This document shows positions 29,218-40,100 of a stretch of 64,000 bases of DNA, one piece after another. The stretch is taken from positions 4,216,001-4,280,000 of the forward strand of contig OZ260106.1 in assembly GCA_965284645.1 (NCBI GenBank), written 5' to 3'. This stretch comes from JAIBAJ01 sp965284645. Its GTDB lineage: Bacteria; Bacteroidota; Bacteroidia; JAIBAJ01. Each line of letters starts with the position of its first letter. Positions within the stretch are counted from its first letter, which is position 1. The notes beneath the pieces were generated by a model, which saw only the letters and a list, made by a program, of their open reading frames with translations, searched no databases and was not told the origin of the DNA. A program made the translations under genes and the position numbers.

Positions 29218-31281
29218 TTGAAAAAGAATCGTTATACCATTACGGCTGCACTTCCTTATGCGAATGGCCCCTTACATATTGGCCATATCGCGGGTGCTTA
29301 CCTCCCCGCCGACACTTATGTTCGCTACAGAAGATTGAAAGGTGATGAGGTATTGTTCATTTGTGGGAGCGATGAACATGGTGTTCCGATTACCATTAAA
29401 GCAAAAAATGAAGGTATTTCACCTCAACAAGTAGTCGATAAATACCATTCAATAATGGGAAATGCCTTTCAACAATTTGGAATCTCATTCGATATTTACT
29501 CCCGAACATCTCTCCCACTCCATCATACGACAGCACAAGAAATTTTCAAAACCATCTACGATAAACATGGTTTTACTGAACTCGAAACAGAACAGTACTA
29601 CGATCCCGAAGCAAAACAATTCCTTGCAGATAGGTATATTGAAGGAACATGTCCAAAATGCGGAAACGAAAAAGCCTATGGTGACCAATGTGAAAAATGC
29701 GGATCATCCCTTTCCCCAACAGACCTTATCAATCCAAAATCTAAACTAAGTGGTAGCTCCCCTATCCTAAAATCTACTAAGAATTGGTTTCTTCCTTTAG
29801 ACCAATATGAAAAACAAATGTGGGATTACATTGTCGAAAAACATGGTTCGGAATGGAAAGATAATGTTGTAGGACAATGTAAAAGTTGGCTAAACCAAGG
29901 CCTACAACCAAGAGCTATGACCAGAGATTTAGACTGGGGTGTTAAAGTTCCTGTTTCAAATGCTGAAGGAAAAGTGCTTTATGTATGGTTCGATGCTCCT
30001 ATTGGTTATATCTCAGCTACCAAAGATTACTTCCAAAAACAAACAACAAGTAACGGAAAGGAATGGGAAAAATTCTGGAAAAAGCAGGATGACTCTAACG
30101 AAAACGCGAAACTAATCCACTTCATAGGTAAGGATAACATCGTTTTCCATTGTATCATTTTTCCTATTACACTTCTAGCTGAAGGTAGTTTTATTCTTCC
30201 AGAGAATGTTCCGGCCAATGAATTTCTTAATCTGGAAGGTGATAAAATCTCTACCTCTAGGAATTGGGCTGTTTGGCTTCATGAATACCTAGAAGATTTT
30301 CCGGGAAAAGAAGACGAACTTCGCTATGTGCTAACCTCAATTGCCCCCGAAACCAAAGACAGTGAATTTACTTGGAAGGATTTTCAAGCTAGAGTTAACA
30401 ATGAATTGGTAGCTATCCTAGGTAATTTCGTTAATCGGGTAATGGTATTAACGCATAAATTCTATGAAGGAAAAGTTCCTACCGGGGAAGCTTGGACGGA
30501 TTTAGACAAGAATTTATTAGAAAACCTAAAGATTCAAACGGGCGAAATTTCAAACCTAATCGAAAAATTCAAGTTTAGAGACGCTCAAAACCTCCTAATG
30601 GATGTATGCCGAAGCGGCAATAAGTACCTGACAGATCAAGAACCTTGGAAACTTATTGGCAAAAACCCTGAACGAACCGCAACAATTTTAAATGTTTCTA
30701 TTCAATTTACGGCCTACCTCAGTGCTGTAATGGAGCCCTTTCTTCCGCATACGACCCGAAAAATTTGGGATTTATTAAATGTTCCATACATTATTATATA
30801 TAGTGGCGATTTTTCTTTCCAACCTATCCCTGCAAACCACCAACTGAATCCTGCAAAAATTCTATACCAACAAATAACCGATGATAGTATCCAATCGCAA
30901 ATAGATAAACTTCAAAAATCGAAAGCACCTGTTTCACCCTTTCCTGCATTGAAACCAGAAATCACCTTTGACGATTTTTCTAAAATGGATATAAGGGTTG
31001 GTACTATACTTTCTGCTGAAAAGGTGGCCAATGCCGACAAATTATTAAAACTTAGTGTAGATATTGGTTTAGAAGTACGAACGGTTGTTTCTGGTATTGC
31101 ACTTTTTCATGACCCTTCCAAAATTATCGGTCAACAAGTTTTACTCCTAGCTAATTTGGCACCAAGAAAGATTAAAGGAATTGAAAGCAAAGGAATGATC
31201 CTGATGGCGCAAGATGAAAATGGACAATTAAACTTTACCTTGCCCAACCCTATAACTGGCGCAGGGGCAACCGTTTCCTAG
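29218..31281 (+). CDS. metG: Methionyl-tRNA synthetase
   Basis: Class I synthetase that charges tRNA-Met, 687 residues. It has YANGPLHIGH (HIGH-type motif, residues 20-23), a zinc knuckle pair CPKC and CEKC (about 143-162), and the KMSKS equivalent KISTS at 343-347, the form seen in many Bacteroidota. The C-terminal 110 residues are the EMAP/Trbp111 tRNA-binding OB fold (FSKMDIRVGTILSAEKV, LANLAPRKIKGIESKGMI). The frame opens with TTG at 29218 and the sequence MKKNRYTITAALPYANGP aligns with family N-termini, so TTG is the likely start. Identification is very secure. Confidence 0.97.
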   Translation: MKKNRYTITAALPYANGPLHIGHIAGAYLPADTYVRYRRLKGDEVLFICGSDEHGVPITIKAKNEGISPQQVVDKYHSIMGNAFQQFGISFDIYSRTSLPLHHTTAQEIFKTIYDKHGFTELETEQYYDPEAKQFLADRYIEGTCPKCGNEKAYGDQCEKCGSSLSPTDLINPKSKLSGSSPILKSTKNWFLPLDQYEKQMWDYIVEKHGSEWKDNVVGQCKSWLNQGLQPRAMTRDLDWGVKVPVSNAEGKVLYVWFDAPIGYISATKDYFQKQTTSNGKEWEKFWKKQDDSNENAKLIHFIGKDNIVFHCIIFPITLLAEGSFILPENVPANEFLNLEGDKISTSRNWAVWLHEYLEDFPGKEDELRYVLTSIAPETKDSEFTWKDFQARVNNELVAILGNFVNRVMVLTHKFYEGKVPTGEAWTDLDKNLLENLKIQTGEISNLIEKFKFRDAQNLLMDVCRSGNKYLTDQEPWKLIGKNPERTATILNVSIQFTAYLSAVMEPFLPHTTRKIWDLLNVPYIIIYSGDFSFQPIPANHQLNPAKILYQQITDDSIQSQIDKLQKSKAPVSPFPALKPEITFDDFSKMDIRVGTILSAEKVANADKLLKLSVDIGLEVRTVVSGIALFHDPSKIIGQQVLLLANLAPRKIKGIESKGMILMAQDENGQLNFTLPNPITGAGATVS

Positions 31282-31289
31282 TTCAATAT

Positions 31290-32375
31290 TTACTTACACG
31301 AGGTTTCATCTAAGGAAGAAATCCATTCACGAATTAAGGCAACACCTTCCTTATGTTGCAACTGACGACCTATTTCTGGCATCAACTCGCCTGGATCGGT
31401 AGATTCCAGCCTGTATAATAGGATTGACCTTTCCGGATGACCCGCATGTATATCGTATAACATATCTCCAGCTCCTCTCCCTGCTGCAATAGGCGATTTA
31501 CACATCCCATAGGAATTCATGTCATTGTTTTCGTACCGCAAATCAAGCCCTGAAGTATTTCCTCTTCCCTTTGGATTGTGACAATGAGCACAATTAATAT
31601 CCAAATAGGCTTTGGCCCTATCCTGAAGTGAACCAGTCTTTGGATCATTCCATACGGGATTTTTAGGTTTAGTAGCCGGACAAGTCAATCCTCCAAAAAC
31701 ACCAGCCTTAGCCCAATGCTCCAACTGATTTTCTGTCCCCTCGGCATAAGCAAAATCTTTATTCAAATTTCTAACCTTAGGACCAATAGGCGTAAAGGTT
31801 TCCCCATTAACATGGCAATTGTTACATAAATTTTTATTCGGAATAGAATAATTCAAATTCATGGTTTCGCCCTTTTCATTTATCCATGAAATCTTCTTTG
31901 AGCCTCCTGTCACCTCTAACCTTGCATCCGTCTGTTCATCATTCCATATATAAGGTAAAGCATCCCACCCATTTTCTCTTCTAACCAAGATTCGAGTTTC
32001 CATAATTTTTCGCCCTTTTGCTTTATCCCTGAAATCATGGGGATAATAAAAAGTCTTAATCAGGCAACTTCCTACAGGAAAATCGATCACAGCTGTATCA
32101 TTATAAAGAGCCTTTTTGCCTTCAGGCACATAAACAAATCGCAATTTCTCTGCATAATCCGAAAACAAGGGTGAATTCAAATCATAAGGAATGACTCCTT
32201 TGTTGGGCAAGAAATCTATTGGATTGCCAGAGAAAAAATGATAATCAGACAAAAACTCAAAGGGCTTGGCAGAAACATCCAAGTTCACTTTTTGATCCAT
32301 GGTGTTGCATTGCGACAGACCAACTACCATAAAAATACTTATTCCAAAAATGCCAATTATTTTCCTTGAAAACAT
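31290..32375 (-). CDS. Diheme c-type cytochrome lipoprotein, SO_2930-like
   Basis: 361 residues from the ATG at 32375 (MFSRKIIGIFGISIFMVVG), a lipoprotein signal ending LSQC. Two haem c motifs, CNNCH and CAHCH, lie in the middle and C-terminal parts. The body (FPVGSCLIKTFYYPHDFRDK, IWNDEQTDARLEVTGG, HPERSILLYRLESTDPGELM) matches the SO_2930-type diheme cytochrome family. The usual partner, a beta-helix protein, is not adjacent. It presumably acts in periplasmic electron transfer; the partner is unknown. Confidence 0.85.
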   Translation of the reverse strand: MFSRKIIGIFGISIFMVVGLSQCNTMDQKVNLDVSAKPFEFLSDYHFFSGNPIDFLPNKGVIPYDLNSPLFSDYAEKLRFVYVPEGKKALYNDTAVIDFPVGSCLIKTFYYPHDFRDKAKGRKIMETRILVRRENGWDALPYIWNDEQTDARLEVTGGSKKISWINEKGETMNLNYSIPNKNLCNNCHVNGETFTPIGPKVRNLNKDFAYAEGTENQLEHWAKAGVFGGLTCPATKPKNPVWNDPKTGSLQDRAKAYLDINCAHCHNPKGRGNTSGLDLRYENNDMNSYGMCKSPIAAGRGAGDMLYDIHAGHPERSILLYRLESTDPGELMPEIGRQLQHKEGVALIREWISSLDETSCK

Positions 32376-32623
32376 ACTTGTTAAAATAATAGTGCAAAAT
32401 AAATCGAAAGGCAATCCAAACAGCCTTTTTAGAAAGATTTATGTTAAAATCCCGTTTTTCTACTAATTCACTATAACCTTTTCGAAGGTATGGGCGTTTT
32501 AAGCAACCAAACGATTACCCTATAATTACCCAACCCACTGAAAATTAAACCAAGTCTGTCGTTCGTCGATTAAAGAAAACCTGAAGCAATATATAAAGTA
32601 TAAATTGATAATTTTAAGTGGTC

Positions 32624-33307
32624 ATGGAAACAACAATACTCCAACAAAGCAGTTTGAAAAACAAGTTTAGAGTCAGTCTTTTAGCTGGTATGGTTGGTAT
32701 AGGAACGGCGCAAGCCCAATCCCTTATGCCATTTAAAATCCAACTTGAGCCGACACGATCGGAAGCTGCAGCAGCATTTTTCTATAGAGGATATGAAAAA
32801 ATGCAAAAAAAGGATTACGCATCCGCCCTCATCGCCCTCAATGATGCTATCGAAAGCAACCCCAATTTGACTGAAGCATTGATTCTTCGTGGCTGGGCTA
32901 AGCAACGACTCTCTATGTACGATGAGGCATTGTCTGATTTTAACAAGGCATTGTCCTTTTCTCCAACCAACTTAGATGCTATGCTTGGCAGAGGAGTTGC
33001 TCTTTACCAAAAAGGAAACTATGATGATTGTATCGCCTCGATGCAAAGGGTTTTGAGCATTGACCCTAAAATGACGGATGCCTACATTTTCTTAGGTTCA
33101 GCCCGTACAAAAACATTCCAGTTCCAATTGGCTATTACAGAATTCGATAGTGCAATAGTTCAACATCCCGACGCCGCCGGTGCCTACTTTGGTCGCGGTT
33201 TGGTAAAATACAAAAACCGAGATGTGAACGGCGCAGTTAGCGACCTCAATAAAGCAAAAGAACTTGGATTCGAATTCACCTCGGATGTTTTGGAAAGTTT
33301 GAACTAA
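32624..33307 (+). CDS. Secreted TPR protein
   Basis: 227 residues from the ATG at 32624 (a GTG lies six bases upstream). The N-terminus has a hydrophobic segment, VSLLAGMVGIGTAQAQ, that reads as a signal peptide with an AQA cleavage site. It is followed by at least four TPR units in sequence, such as YRGYEKMQKKDYASALIALN, RGWAKQRLSMYDEALSDFNK, RGVALYQKGNYDDCIASMQR and RGLVKYKNRDVNGAVSDLNK. Probably a periplasmic scaffold; the partner is unknown. A strong terminator follows. Confidence 0.85.
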   Translation: METTILQQSSLKNKFRVSLLAGMVGIGTAQAQSLMPFKIQLEPTRSEAAAAFFYRGYEKMQKKDYASALIALNDAIESNPNLTEALILRGWAKQRLSMYDEALSDFNKALSFSPTNLDAMLGRGVALYQKGNYDDCIASMQRVLSIDPKMTDAYIFLGSARTKTFQFQLAITEFDSAIVQHPDAAGAYFGRGLVKYKNRDVNGAVSDLNKAKELGFEFTSDVLESLN

Positions 33308-33326
33308 GCGAAAACATATTTTTATT

Positions 33327-33363
33327 CAAAGGGCGTAAATTCTTGAAATTTGCGCCCTTTTTT
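33327..33363 (+). terminator. Intrinsic terminator after the TPR gene
   Basis: AAAGGGCG and CGCCCTTT flank the inner AAATT/AATTT pairs, followed by seven Ts. It ends 19 bases before the next start codon, which excludes the upstream extension of that gene. Confidence 0.85.
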
Positions 33364-33381
33364 TATTTGCTTTGGCCAAAC

Positions 33382-34950
33382 ATGCAAAACCTTCACCTCA
33401 AAAAACACCTCGAACCAATTCTGTTCCTTTTGGCAAACCTTTATGCCTGTCACCAAATTTGGACCTTCTCTATTTTTCATACCCTCGACGGACCAGCCCA
33501 TTTGTATAATGCCAAGCTTTTGCATTCTTTATTGTTCCAGCATTCTTCTGAATTAGAATCCATATTCCAATTAAACCCCATCCTAGTTCCTAATTGGATC
33601 GGACATGGTCTTCTGCTATTCTTCAACTTTTTCACTTCTCCCGAAAAGGCAACCGCCCTTGTCCTTAGCCTTTGTATTGTAGGATTATGCCTTTCTTTCA
33701 GAGGTCTGGTTGTAACTATCACCCCCCAAAATGCTTTCCTGAGTTGGCTAATTCTTCCTTTTGCCCAAAACAACCTGGTATATATGGGTTTTTATAATTT
33801 CAATCTTGGTTTAGCCCTACTCTTTATCTTTCTAATTGTTCTTATTCGATTTTATCGTTCCCCAAACCCATCCATTGGCTATTTCCTGGCATTTTTGTCT
33901 TTGTTCTTTTTACTTTACTTGTCTCATCTAATGGTGCTTTTGCTGGCAATAGGTTTTGCCCTAGCCTATCCATTATTTCAAATTTGCATAAAAAACCAAA
34001 CCTTCAAACCTAATTCTAAAGCCTTTTTACTTTTAGCTGGGGCCGCTATTCCCTCGCTATTACTTACAGCGATCTTCTTCAAAAATGCAACACCCTCCCA
34101 ACAAATCATTTTTGTCGACCCAAGTACCCTCAAAAAATGGTTGAAAGAATTAGCCCCTCTTAATATTTACATTCCTGAAATGGAAGAAAAGTTCAATATG
34201 AAAATTGGGTATTTCTTTTTTGGCTTATTTTTAATCAGTATTTACCAAAAACTCAACTTCCTTTTTAAAGGGAGTCCCCGATCTTTTTCTTCCTACTTCA
34301 ACCGCGATGATTTTTGGCTTCTTTCTGCTCTTGGATTCTTATTCCTCCTTTTCAAATTACCAGATTCGGACGGAAATGCAGGTTTTGTATCCTCCCGCTT
34401 AATCCTACTTTTCATACTCTTCTCTATTTTATGGATTTCAACCCAGGCCATTGGCAAGTGGTTGCAAGTGCTTGTAATCCTAAGTATGCTATGGATTCAA
34501 AAAGAAAGAATGAGTTTTTTGGAGGGAATTCAAAAAAACCTATCGGAAATTGCACAGGAAACAAAAGGCTTTGTAGAGCTACTCCCTGAAAATGCCAGCG
34601 TTTTGCCCCTGAATTATTCCAACAACTGGCTACTCATCCATCATTCCAATTACCTCGGTCAAAATAAAAACCTTATTATTTTAGAAAATTATGAATGCGG
34701 AACCGGCTATTTCCCTGTAAAATGGAATCCTAAAAGGCCAAACTTCGGAGTAGGTACTATACCAGTACACCTTAATCAGGATAATCCTTCAAACCAAGGC
34801 GAAATAAAACCCGTAGATTTTGTGTTCATCACCGGCAACGAAGCTATTGTTAATGACGATCAAACCCTAAAACTTAAAGCAGAAATTGCCCTTCACTATA
34901 CCTTAGTAAAACAAAGCAACTTTTGTAAACTCTACAAACGGAATTCCTAA
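33382..34950 (+). CDS. Polytopic membrane protein of unknown function
   Basis: 522 residues from the ATG at 33382 (MQNLHLKKHLEPILFLL); the frame upstream passes through a terminator and is not used. About ten to eleven hydrophobic segments occupy the first 410 residues. An early DGPAHLYNAKLLHSLLF stretch resembles the acidic first loop of GT-C glycosyltransferase-like proteins. The last 110 residues are soluble, with VLPLNYSNNWLLIHHSNYLG. A role in glycan or polysaccharide assembly is possible but not shown. The 3' end overlaps gpmI by four bases in convergent orientation. Confidence 0.7.
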   Translation: MQNLHLKKHLEPILFLLANLYACHQIWTFSIFHTLDGPAHLYNAKLLHSLLFQHSSELESIFQLNPILVPNWIGHGLLLFFNFFTSPEKATALVLSLCIVGLCLSFRGLVVTITPQNAFLSWLILPFAQNNLVYMGFYNFNLGLALLFIFLIVLIRFYRSPNPSIGYFLAFLSLFFLLYLSHLMVLLLAIGFALAYPLFQICIKNQTFKPNSKAFLLLAGAAIPSLLLTAIFFKNATPSQQIIFVDPSTLKKWLKELAPLNIYIPEMEEKFNMKIGYFFFGLFLISIYQKLNFLFKGSPRSFSSYFNRDDFWLLSALGFLFLLFKLPDSDGNAGFVSSRLILLFILFSILWISTQAIGKWLQVLVILSMLWIQKERMSFLEGIQKNLSEIAQETKGFVELLPENASVLPLNYSNNWLLIHHSNYLGQNKNLIILENYECGTGYFPVKWNPKRPNFGVGTIPVHLNQDNPSNQGEIKPVDFVFITGNEAIVNDDQTLKLKAEIALHYTLVKQSNFCKLYKRNS

Positions 34951-36464
34951 ACCAAACTGCGCCCAGTCATTTCGCTGGGTTGAGGCAAATCCATCAGTTT
35001 CAATATGGTAGGAGCGATATCCGCTAACCGACCATCTTGAATAGCTTTTATGGTTGGATCTATAAATAGGATTGGTACTGGATTGGTGGTATGCGCTGTA
35101 TTGGGCGAACCATCTGCATTGATCATGAATTCAGAATTTCCATGGTCGGCAATAATAATAAAGGAATAGCCGGCCTTCTTCCCCGTTTCAACCACTTGTT
35201 CTAAACAAGAATCAACTTTTTCCAATGCTTTTACCACAGCCGCAAAAACACCCGTGTGACCAACCATATCCGGATTTGCAAAATTCAAACAAACAAAATC
35301 TGTTTCTCCCGTTTTCAGTTCAGCAACTATCGCATCCTTAACGCCTTCTGCACTCATCTCGGGTTGCAAATCGTAGGTTGCTACCTTGGGAGATGGAATC
35401 ATAATCCGCTTTTCTCCCGGAAACTCCTCTTCCCTACCCCCCGAAAAGAAAAAAGTAACGTGTGGATATTTCTCCGTTTCTGCTATTCGAATTTGCTTTT
35501 TCCCATTTTCAGCCAATACTTCACCCAAAGTTTTATTCAAATTATCCTTTTCAAACAACACTTTTACGCCTTTGAAAGTACTGTCATAATTGGCCATGGT
35601 AACATAATATAAAGGCAAAGTCGACATTTCAGCCTCAGGCATGTCCTTTTGGGTAAGTACTTGGGTAATTTCACGACACCGATCGGTGCGGAAATTGAAA
35701 CAAATCACCACATCGCCCGGTAAAATTTTGCCAATGGGTTCAAATTCATCGTTGATAACTACCATCGGTTTAATAAATTCATCGGTCACCCCTTCAGAAT
35801 AAGACAATTTTACACCCTTCAAAACATCCGTAATAGGCCTACCCTTTCCATGCAGCAAAGCATCATAGGCCAATTTCACCCTTTCCCATCGCTTATCACG
35901 ATCCATGGCATAATACCGACCAATCACCGAAGCTATTCGTCCTGTACTTCCTTTTAAATGTGCTTCCAAATTGGCCAAATAACCATAACCACTTTCTGGA
36001 TCAGTATCCCGTCCATCAGTAAAAGCATGAATATATACATTGGACAAACCTTTGCGATGGGCAATCGAACATAAAGTGTGCAAATGCTCTTGTGACGAAT
36101 GCACGCCACCTTCCGAAACCAAACCCATATAATGCACTGATTTTCTATTCTTTACAGCATAATCAAGTGCTTCTTGCAATACCCCATTGCTTTCCAATTC
36201 ACCCGTACGGCAAGCCAAATTAATCCTTACCAAATCCTGGTAAACAACCCTTCCGGCACCAATATTCAGATGCCCCACTTCGGAGTTACCCATTTGTCCA
36301 TCAGGCAATCCAACATCCTCACCCGACGTTTTTAGGGTAGCGTGCGGATACATATTATATAAACTGCGGATATAAGGGACATTGGCTTTGGAGGTGGCAT
36401 CGGCGGCTGAACAATCGCCCAAACCCCAACCATCCAAAATGACAAGTGCTACTTTTTTGCTCAT
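34947..36464 (-). CDS. gpmI: 2,3-bisphosphoglycerate-independent phosphoglycerate mutase
   Basis: Glycolytic enzyme that interconverts 3- and 2-phosphoglycerate using two Mn ions. The product has 505 residues, the usual length. D11 is in VILDGWG and the phospho-acceptor S61 is in MGNSEVGHLNIGAGR. The middle insertion carries HSSQEHLHTL, TDGRDTDPESG and YYAMDRDKRWERV, and the C-terminal metal site is at NPDMVGHTG and IIADHGNSE. All expected catalytic motifs are visible. The ATG at 36464 is followed directly by family sequence. Two family 1 repeats lie between it and the next gene. Confidence 0.97.
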   Translation of the reverse strand: MSKKVALVILDGWGLGDCSAADATSKANVPYIRSLYNMYPHATLKTSGEDVGLPDGQMGNSEVGHLNIGAGRVVYQDLVRINLACRTGELESNGVLQEALDYAVKNRKSVHYMGLVSEGGVHSSQEHLHTLCSIAHRKGLSNVYIHAFTDGRDTDPESGYGYLANLEAHLKGSTGRIASVIGRYYAMDRDKRWERVKLAYDALLHGKGRPITDVLKGVKLSYSEGVTDEFIKPMVVINDEFEPIGKILPGDVVICFNFRTDRCREITQVLTQKDMPEAEMSTLPLYYVTMANYDSTFKGVKVLFEKDNLNKTLGEVLAENGKKQIRIAETEKYPHVTFFFSGGREEEFPGEKRIMIPSPKVATYDLQPEMSAEGVKDAIVAELKTGETDFVCLNFANPDMVGHTGVFAAVVKALEKVDSCLEQVVETGKKAGYSFIIIADHGNSEFMINADGSPNTAHTTNPVPILFIDPTIKAIQDGRLADIAPTILKLMDLPQPSEMTGRSLV

Positions 36465-36596
36465 TTGCCTGCAAAATTAGTGTGTAACCCGCTTCCGTCC
36501 TAATATAAATTACTCTTTTTATGCCATAAACGAGTTCGCTGCGCCTGGGTTCAAACACGACCTTGGTAAGTTTTGTCCTATTTTATTTTAATTTCA

Positions 36597-36825
36597 TTTG
36601 GCGGGCCCCTTTTCGCCAAAACCTGTAGTGCTAGAATTTAAGTTTTTAACCAGGCGAAAAGGTCAGGCTTTCGGCGCTAGTCCTCGATCGGTAACGGGCA
36701 ATACCGCTTTTAACCTCTGAAAAAACTATCAGAAAAAATTCTCTTTGGTAGCCCTATCCATTTTTGCAAGGCCCGTCACCGCTCTGTGGGCTAGACTGCC
36801 TCTATCCTTGCCCGATGGCCTTCGT
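36597..36825 (+). repeat. Family 1 intergenic repeat, copy E (long form)
   Basis: Starts TTTGGCGGGCCCC, with the perfect 10-bp stem CCTTTTCGCC (36608-36617) and GGCGAAAAGG (36653-36662). GGTCAGGCTTTCGG and GCTAGTCCTCG follow. The variable middle part is about 75 bp longer than in copies B and C, then the conserved CTCTGTGGGCTAGACTGCC and TATCCTTGCCCGA return. It faces copy F in inverted orientation. Confidence 0.78.
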
Positions 36826-36928
36826 ACCCACTTTTGGTTGGTTTACTTGGCAGCATCACTTTATTTAAACGGTATTGCATTTTTATTCACCACCCTTTAT
36901 TTAGAGAGCAAATGCCAAGTGCTTCACT

Positions 36929-37077
36929 ACTCTTTCCGGGCAGGGATAGAAGTGAAAAGCCCACAACGGCCTAAGCGTTAGCGAAAGGCGTGAGGACTTG
37001 CAACGGATAGCCCGACCATTCGCCAGCACCATGCCAAGTTTGAATGAAAAGTTTAATGCGAATGGGGCCCGCCAAAT
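36929..37077 (-). repeat. Family 1 intergenic repeat, copy F
   Basis: Forward strand CTCTTTCCGGGCAGGGATAG through GGGGCCCGCCAAAT. The stem is CCATTCGC (37016-37023) with GCGAATGG (37058-37065). The variable segment is CGGCCTAAGCGTTAGCGAAA. It lies about 100 bp from copy E in the opposite orientation. Together they fill the 36465-37185 gap between the divergent gpmI and ABC transporter genes. Confidence 0.82.
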
Positions 37078-37185
37078 CCAAGCATTTAATCCTATCCGAA
37101 TCGAAACTAATACCTGTTTCGTTCGTTCGAGGCAAGAATTTTTAAGAAGGAATTTTAACCATATTTGTAACCAGAAAAACAAGCT

Positions 37186-40100
37186 ATGAGTGAACGGATA
37201 CTAAAAGCCTTAATGCAGCTCTTTGCTATTATTGCGCGTGCAGAAGGCGGAAATTTGGGGCGAAATGTTGTGGAAACTTTTCTGCGTCAACAACTTACAT
37301 CCGAGCAACTTCATTCTTACCTTAAATTTTACGACGAATTTTTTGCAGAATATCATGGCTCAGACCAAAATGCGGATAGCGAGAAAAAGCGAAAACGGAC
37401 TTCCCTTTCTTCTGTAAAAATCCTAAAAATCTGCAACCAAATTAACCTGGATCTGGCGCATAAGCAAAAAATTATTGTGCTGATTCGTCTCCTTGAATTT
37501 ATAAATACCTCCGAAGAAGTAACTAGTCAAGACCTTGAATTTGTTGAAACAGTGGCCGATAGTTTGAATATCGATAAAAACGAATTTAAACGCTGCCTTT
37601 CCTTTATTATTCCACGGTCGGCCGAAGATTTAAGCTTGCTTCATTCGCATGCAATCGACATTTCACCGGAGCATAAACATGAGCGTTACCATATTTATAG
37701 CCCTGAACTTGACGGCAAAATTGGTGTCCTGAATGTTTCGGATGGCGAATATTACCTGGTTCGATATGCTGGCAATTCAGACCTCAATTTGAATGGGCAA
37801 GTAATGCTTTCGGAGCGGGTTTATTTTTTGAACCAAGGCGCCAGTATTCGCAGCACCAAGGTTAAGCCTATTTATTATAGTGATATTGTTGCGCGCTTCC
37901 TAAACAGTGAGGATAAGCCCAAAGTGGTTTTTAGGGCCGAAAGTTTGGAGTATAAATTCACCGAAAACCAATATGGACTTCACACCTTTACCTTTCAGGA
38001 GGAGAGTGGCAAAATGGTTGGAATTATGGGTGCCAGTGGGGCAGGTAAATCAACCTTGCTCAACATTCTGAATGGCAACCTAGCCCCAACTTCGGGCAGT
38101 ATTACCATCAATGGATTCGACCTGTATAAAGAAAAATCCAAAACAGATGGGTTGATTGGTTACATTTCACAGGACGACCTCTTGATGGAAGACCTAACGG
38201 TTTTTCAGAATTTATACTTTAATGCCAAGCTTTGTTTTGCCCATTACAGCAAATTTCAGCTAACCCGTTTGGTGCTAAAAACCCTTCGAAACCTCGGGCT
38301 CTATGAGATTCGACATTTGAAAGTTGGTAATGCACTGAACAAAAAAATCAGTGGTGGACAGCGGAAAAGGGTGAACATTGCATTGGAACTGCTGCGCGAG
38401 CCATCCATACTTTTTGTGGATGAACCGACTTCAGGTTTATCGAGCCGCGATTCGGAAAACATTATGGACTTGCTCAAGGAGTTGTCGCTCAAAGGCAAAT
38501 TGGTTTTTGTGGTCATCCACCAGCCCTCCTCCGATATCTTCAAAATGTTTGACCGTCTGTTGATTTTGGATACAGGCGGATTCCCTGTTTATAGCGGAAA
38601 CCCAGTAGATGGCGTTGCCTATTTCAAAGAGCAGATTGGTTATGCTAACAATGAAGTGGAATGTTGGAACTGTGGTAATGTAAATCCGGAATTGATTTTC
38701 ACCATCCTTGAATCCAAGGTTTTGGACGAGTATGGTGCTCAAACCGAACACCGGCGCACCAAACCTAAAGAGTGGAACCAACTATATCACCGCAATATTC
38801 CTATTCCTGAAAAGCAGAAAGGCGACAAACATTTGGTGTTGCCAGAAATCACTTTTCGGATACCGGATAAATTCAACCAATTTATTGTATTCGTTAGGCG
38901 GGATGTTTTATCCAAGTTAACAAACACCCAATATTTGCTCATCAACTTATTGGAAACACCCCTACTGGCCTTGATTTTGGCTTTTTTAGTAAGGTATTAC
39001 AACCAAGAAAGCGTTGGCTACATTTACCGTGAAAACGAGAATTTACCTGCCTATTTGTTTATGTGTGTAGTGGTTAGCTTGTTTATTGGGTTAACAGTAA
39101 GCGCCGAAGAAATTATCCGAGACCGGAAAATCCTGAAGCGGGAGGAATTTCTAAACCTCAGTCGGTTCAGTTATCTTAGCAGTAAGGTTGGAATTATGTT
39201 TTTCCTTTCAGCCATCCAAACCATATTATTCCTTTTAATAGGAAATACCATCCTTGGTGTGAAGGGAATGACGATGGATTATTTCTTAGTTCTTTTTTCG
39301 GTTTCCTGTTTTGCAAATATGCTTGGATTGAATATTTCAGCTTCCTTTAATTCGGCAGTTACAATCTATATTTTAATTCCTTTTTTAATCATTCCACAGC
39401 TTTTGTTAAGTGGTGTAATTGTAAGTTTTGATAAACTTAATCCAAGTTTTGCTAGTCAAAGTGAAGTACCCTTAGCGGGCGAGGTGATGGCAAGTAAATG
39501 GGCCTATGAAGCTTTAGCTGTAAACCAGTTTAAGAGCAATCAATATGGAGCCATGTATTATGAGTCGGATAAACAGATTTCGATTGCTAATTTCAGAAAA
39601 AATTTCTGGGTTCCTGAAGTAAGGAAGAAGGTTGACTTTTGCGAAAATCATTTCCAAAGCAAAGATTCAAGTGAATCTGTTCAAAAAACGGTGGCTTTGC
39701 TAGCGCATGAGTTGAGAGGAGAGGTTGAATTCGGAGCAGGATTTACTCTAAAATGTTTGCCACAATTGGAGGCCAATCAATTTAGTACGCAAATTTCTTC
39801 AGAAATACGGTCGTATTTAGAAGGACTAGAGAAATACTACTTAAAACAAAGCAATAAGTTCATTAATGAAAAGGACAAAATCACCTCAGATTATATCAGA
39901 GAACATGGAGATTCGGCCTACAATGCACTCAAAGACAAGTATAACAATGACAATTTAACTGATTTAGTAAGAAACAAAAACAACTTTGATTTATACCAGA
40001 TTTTGGAGCGGGATGGTCAATTTTTGCAACGGACTGATCCGATTTATTTAGACCCCAACCATTCCAATTTCATGAGGGCTCATTTTTTTGCACCGAGAAA

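Noticed and set aside
29218..31281. KISTS instead of KMSKS in MetG as an anomaly
   Set aside because: This variant is common in bacterial MetG enzymes of this type and does not suggest inactivation.
36745..37189. Frames of 63-93 codons on both strands
   Set aside because: They cross family 1 copies E and F and show no conserved protein features.
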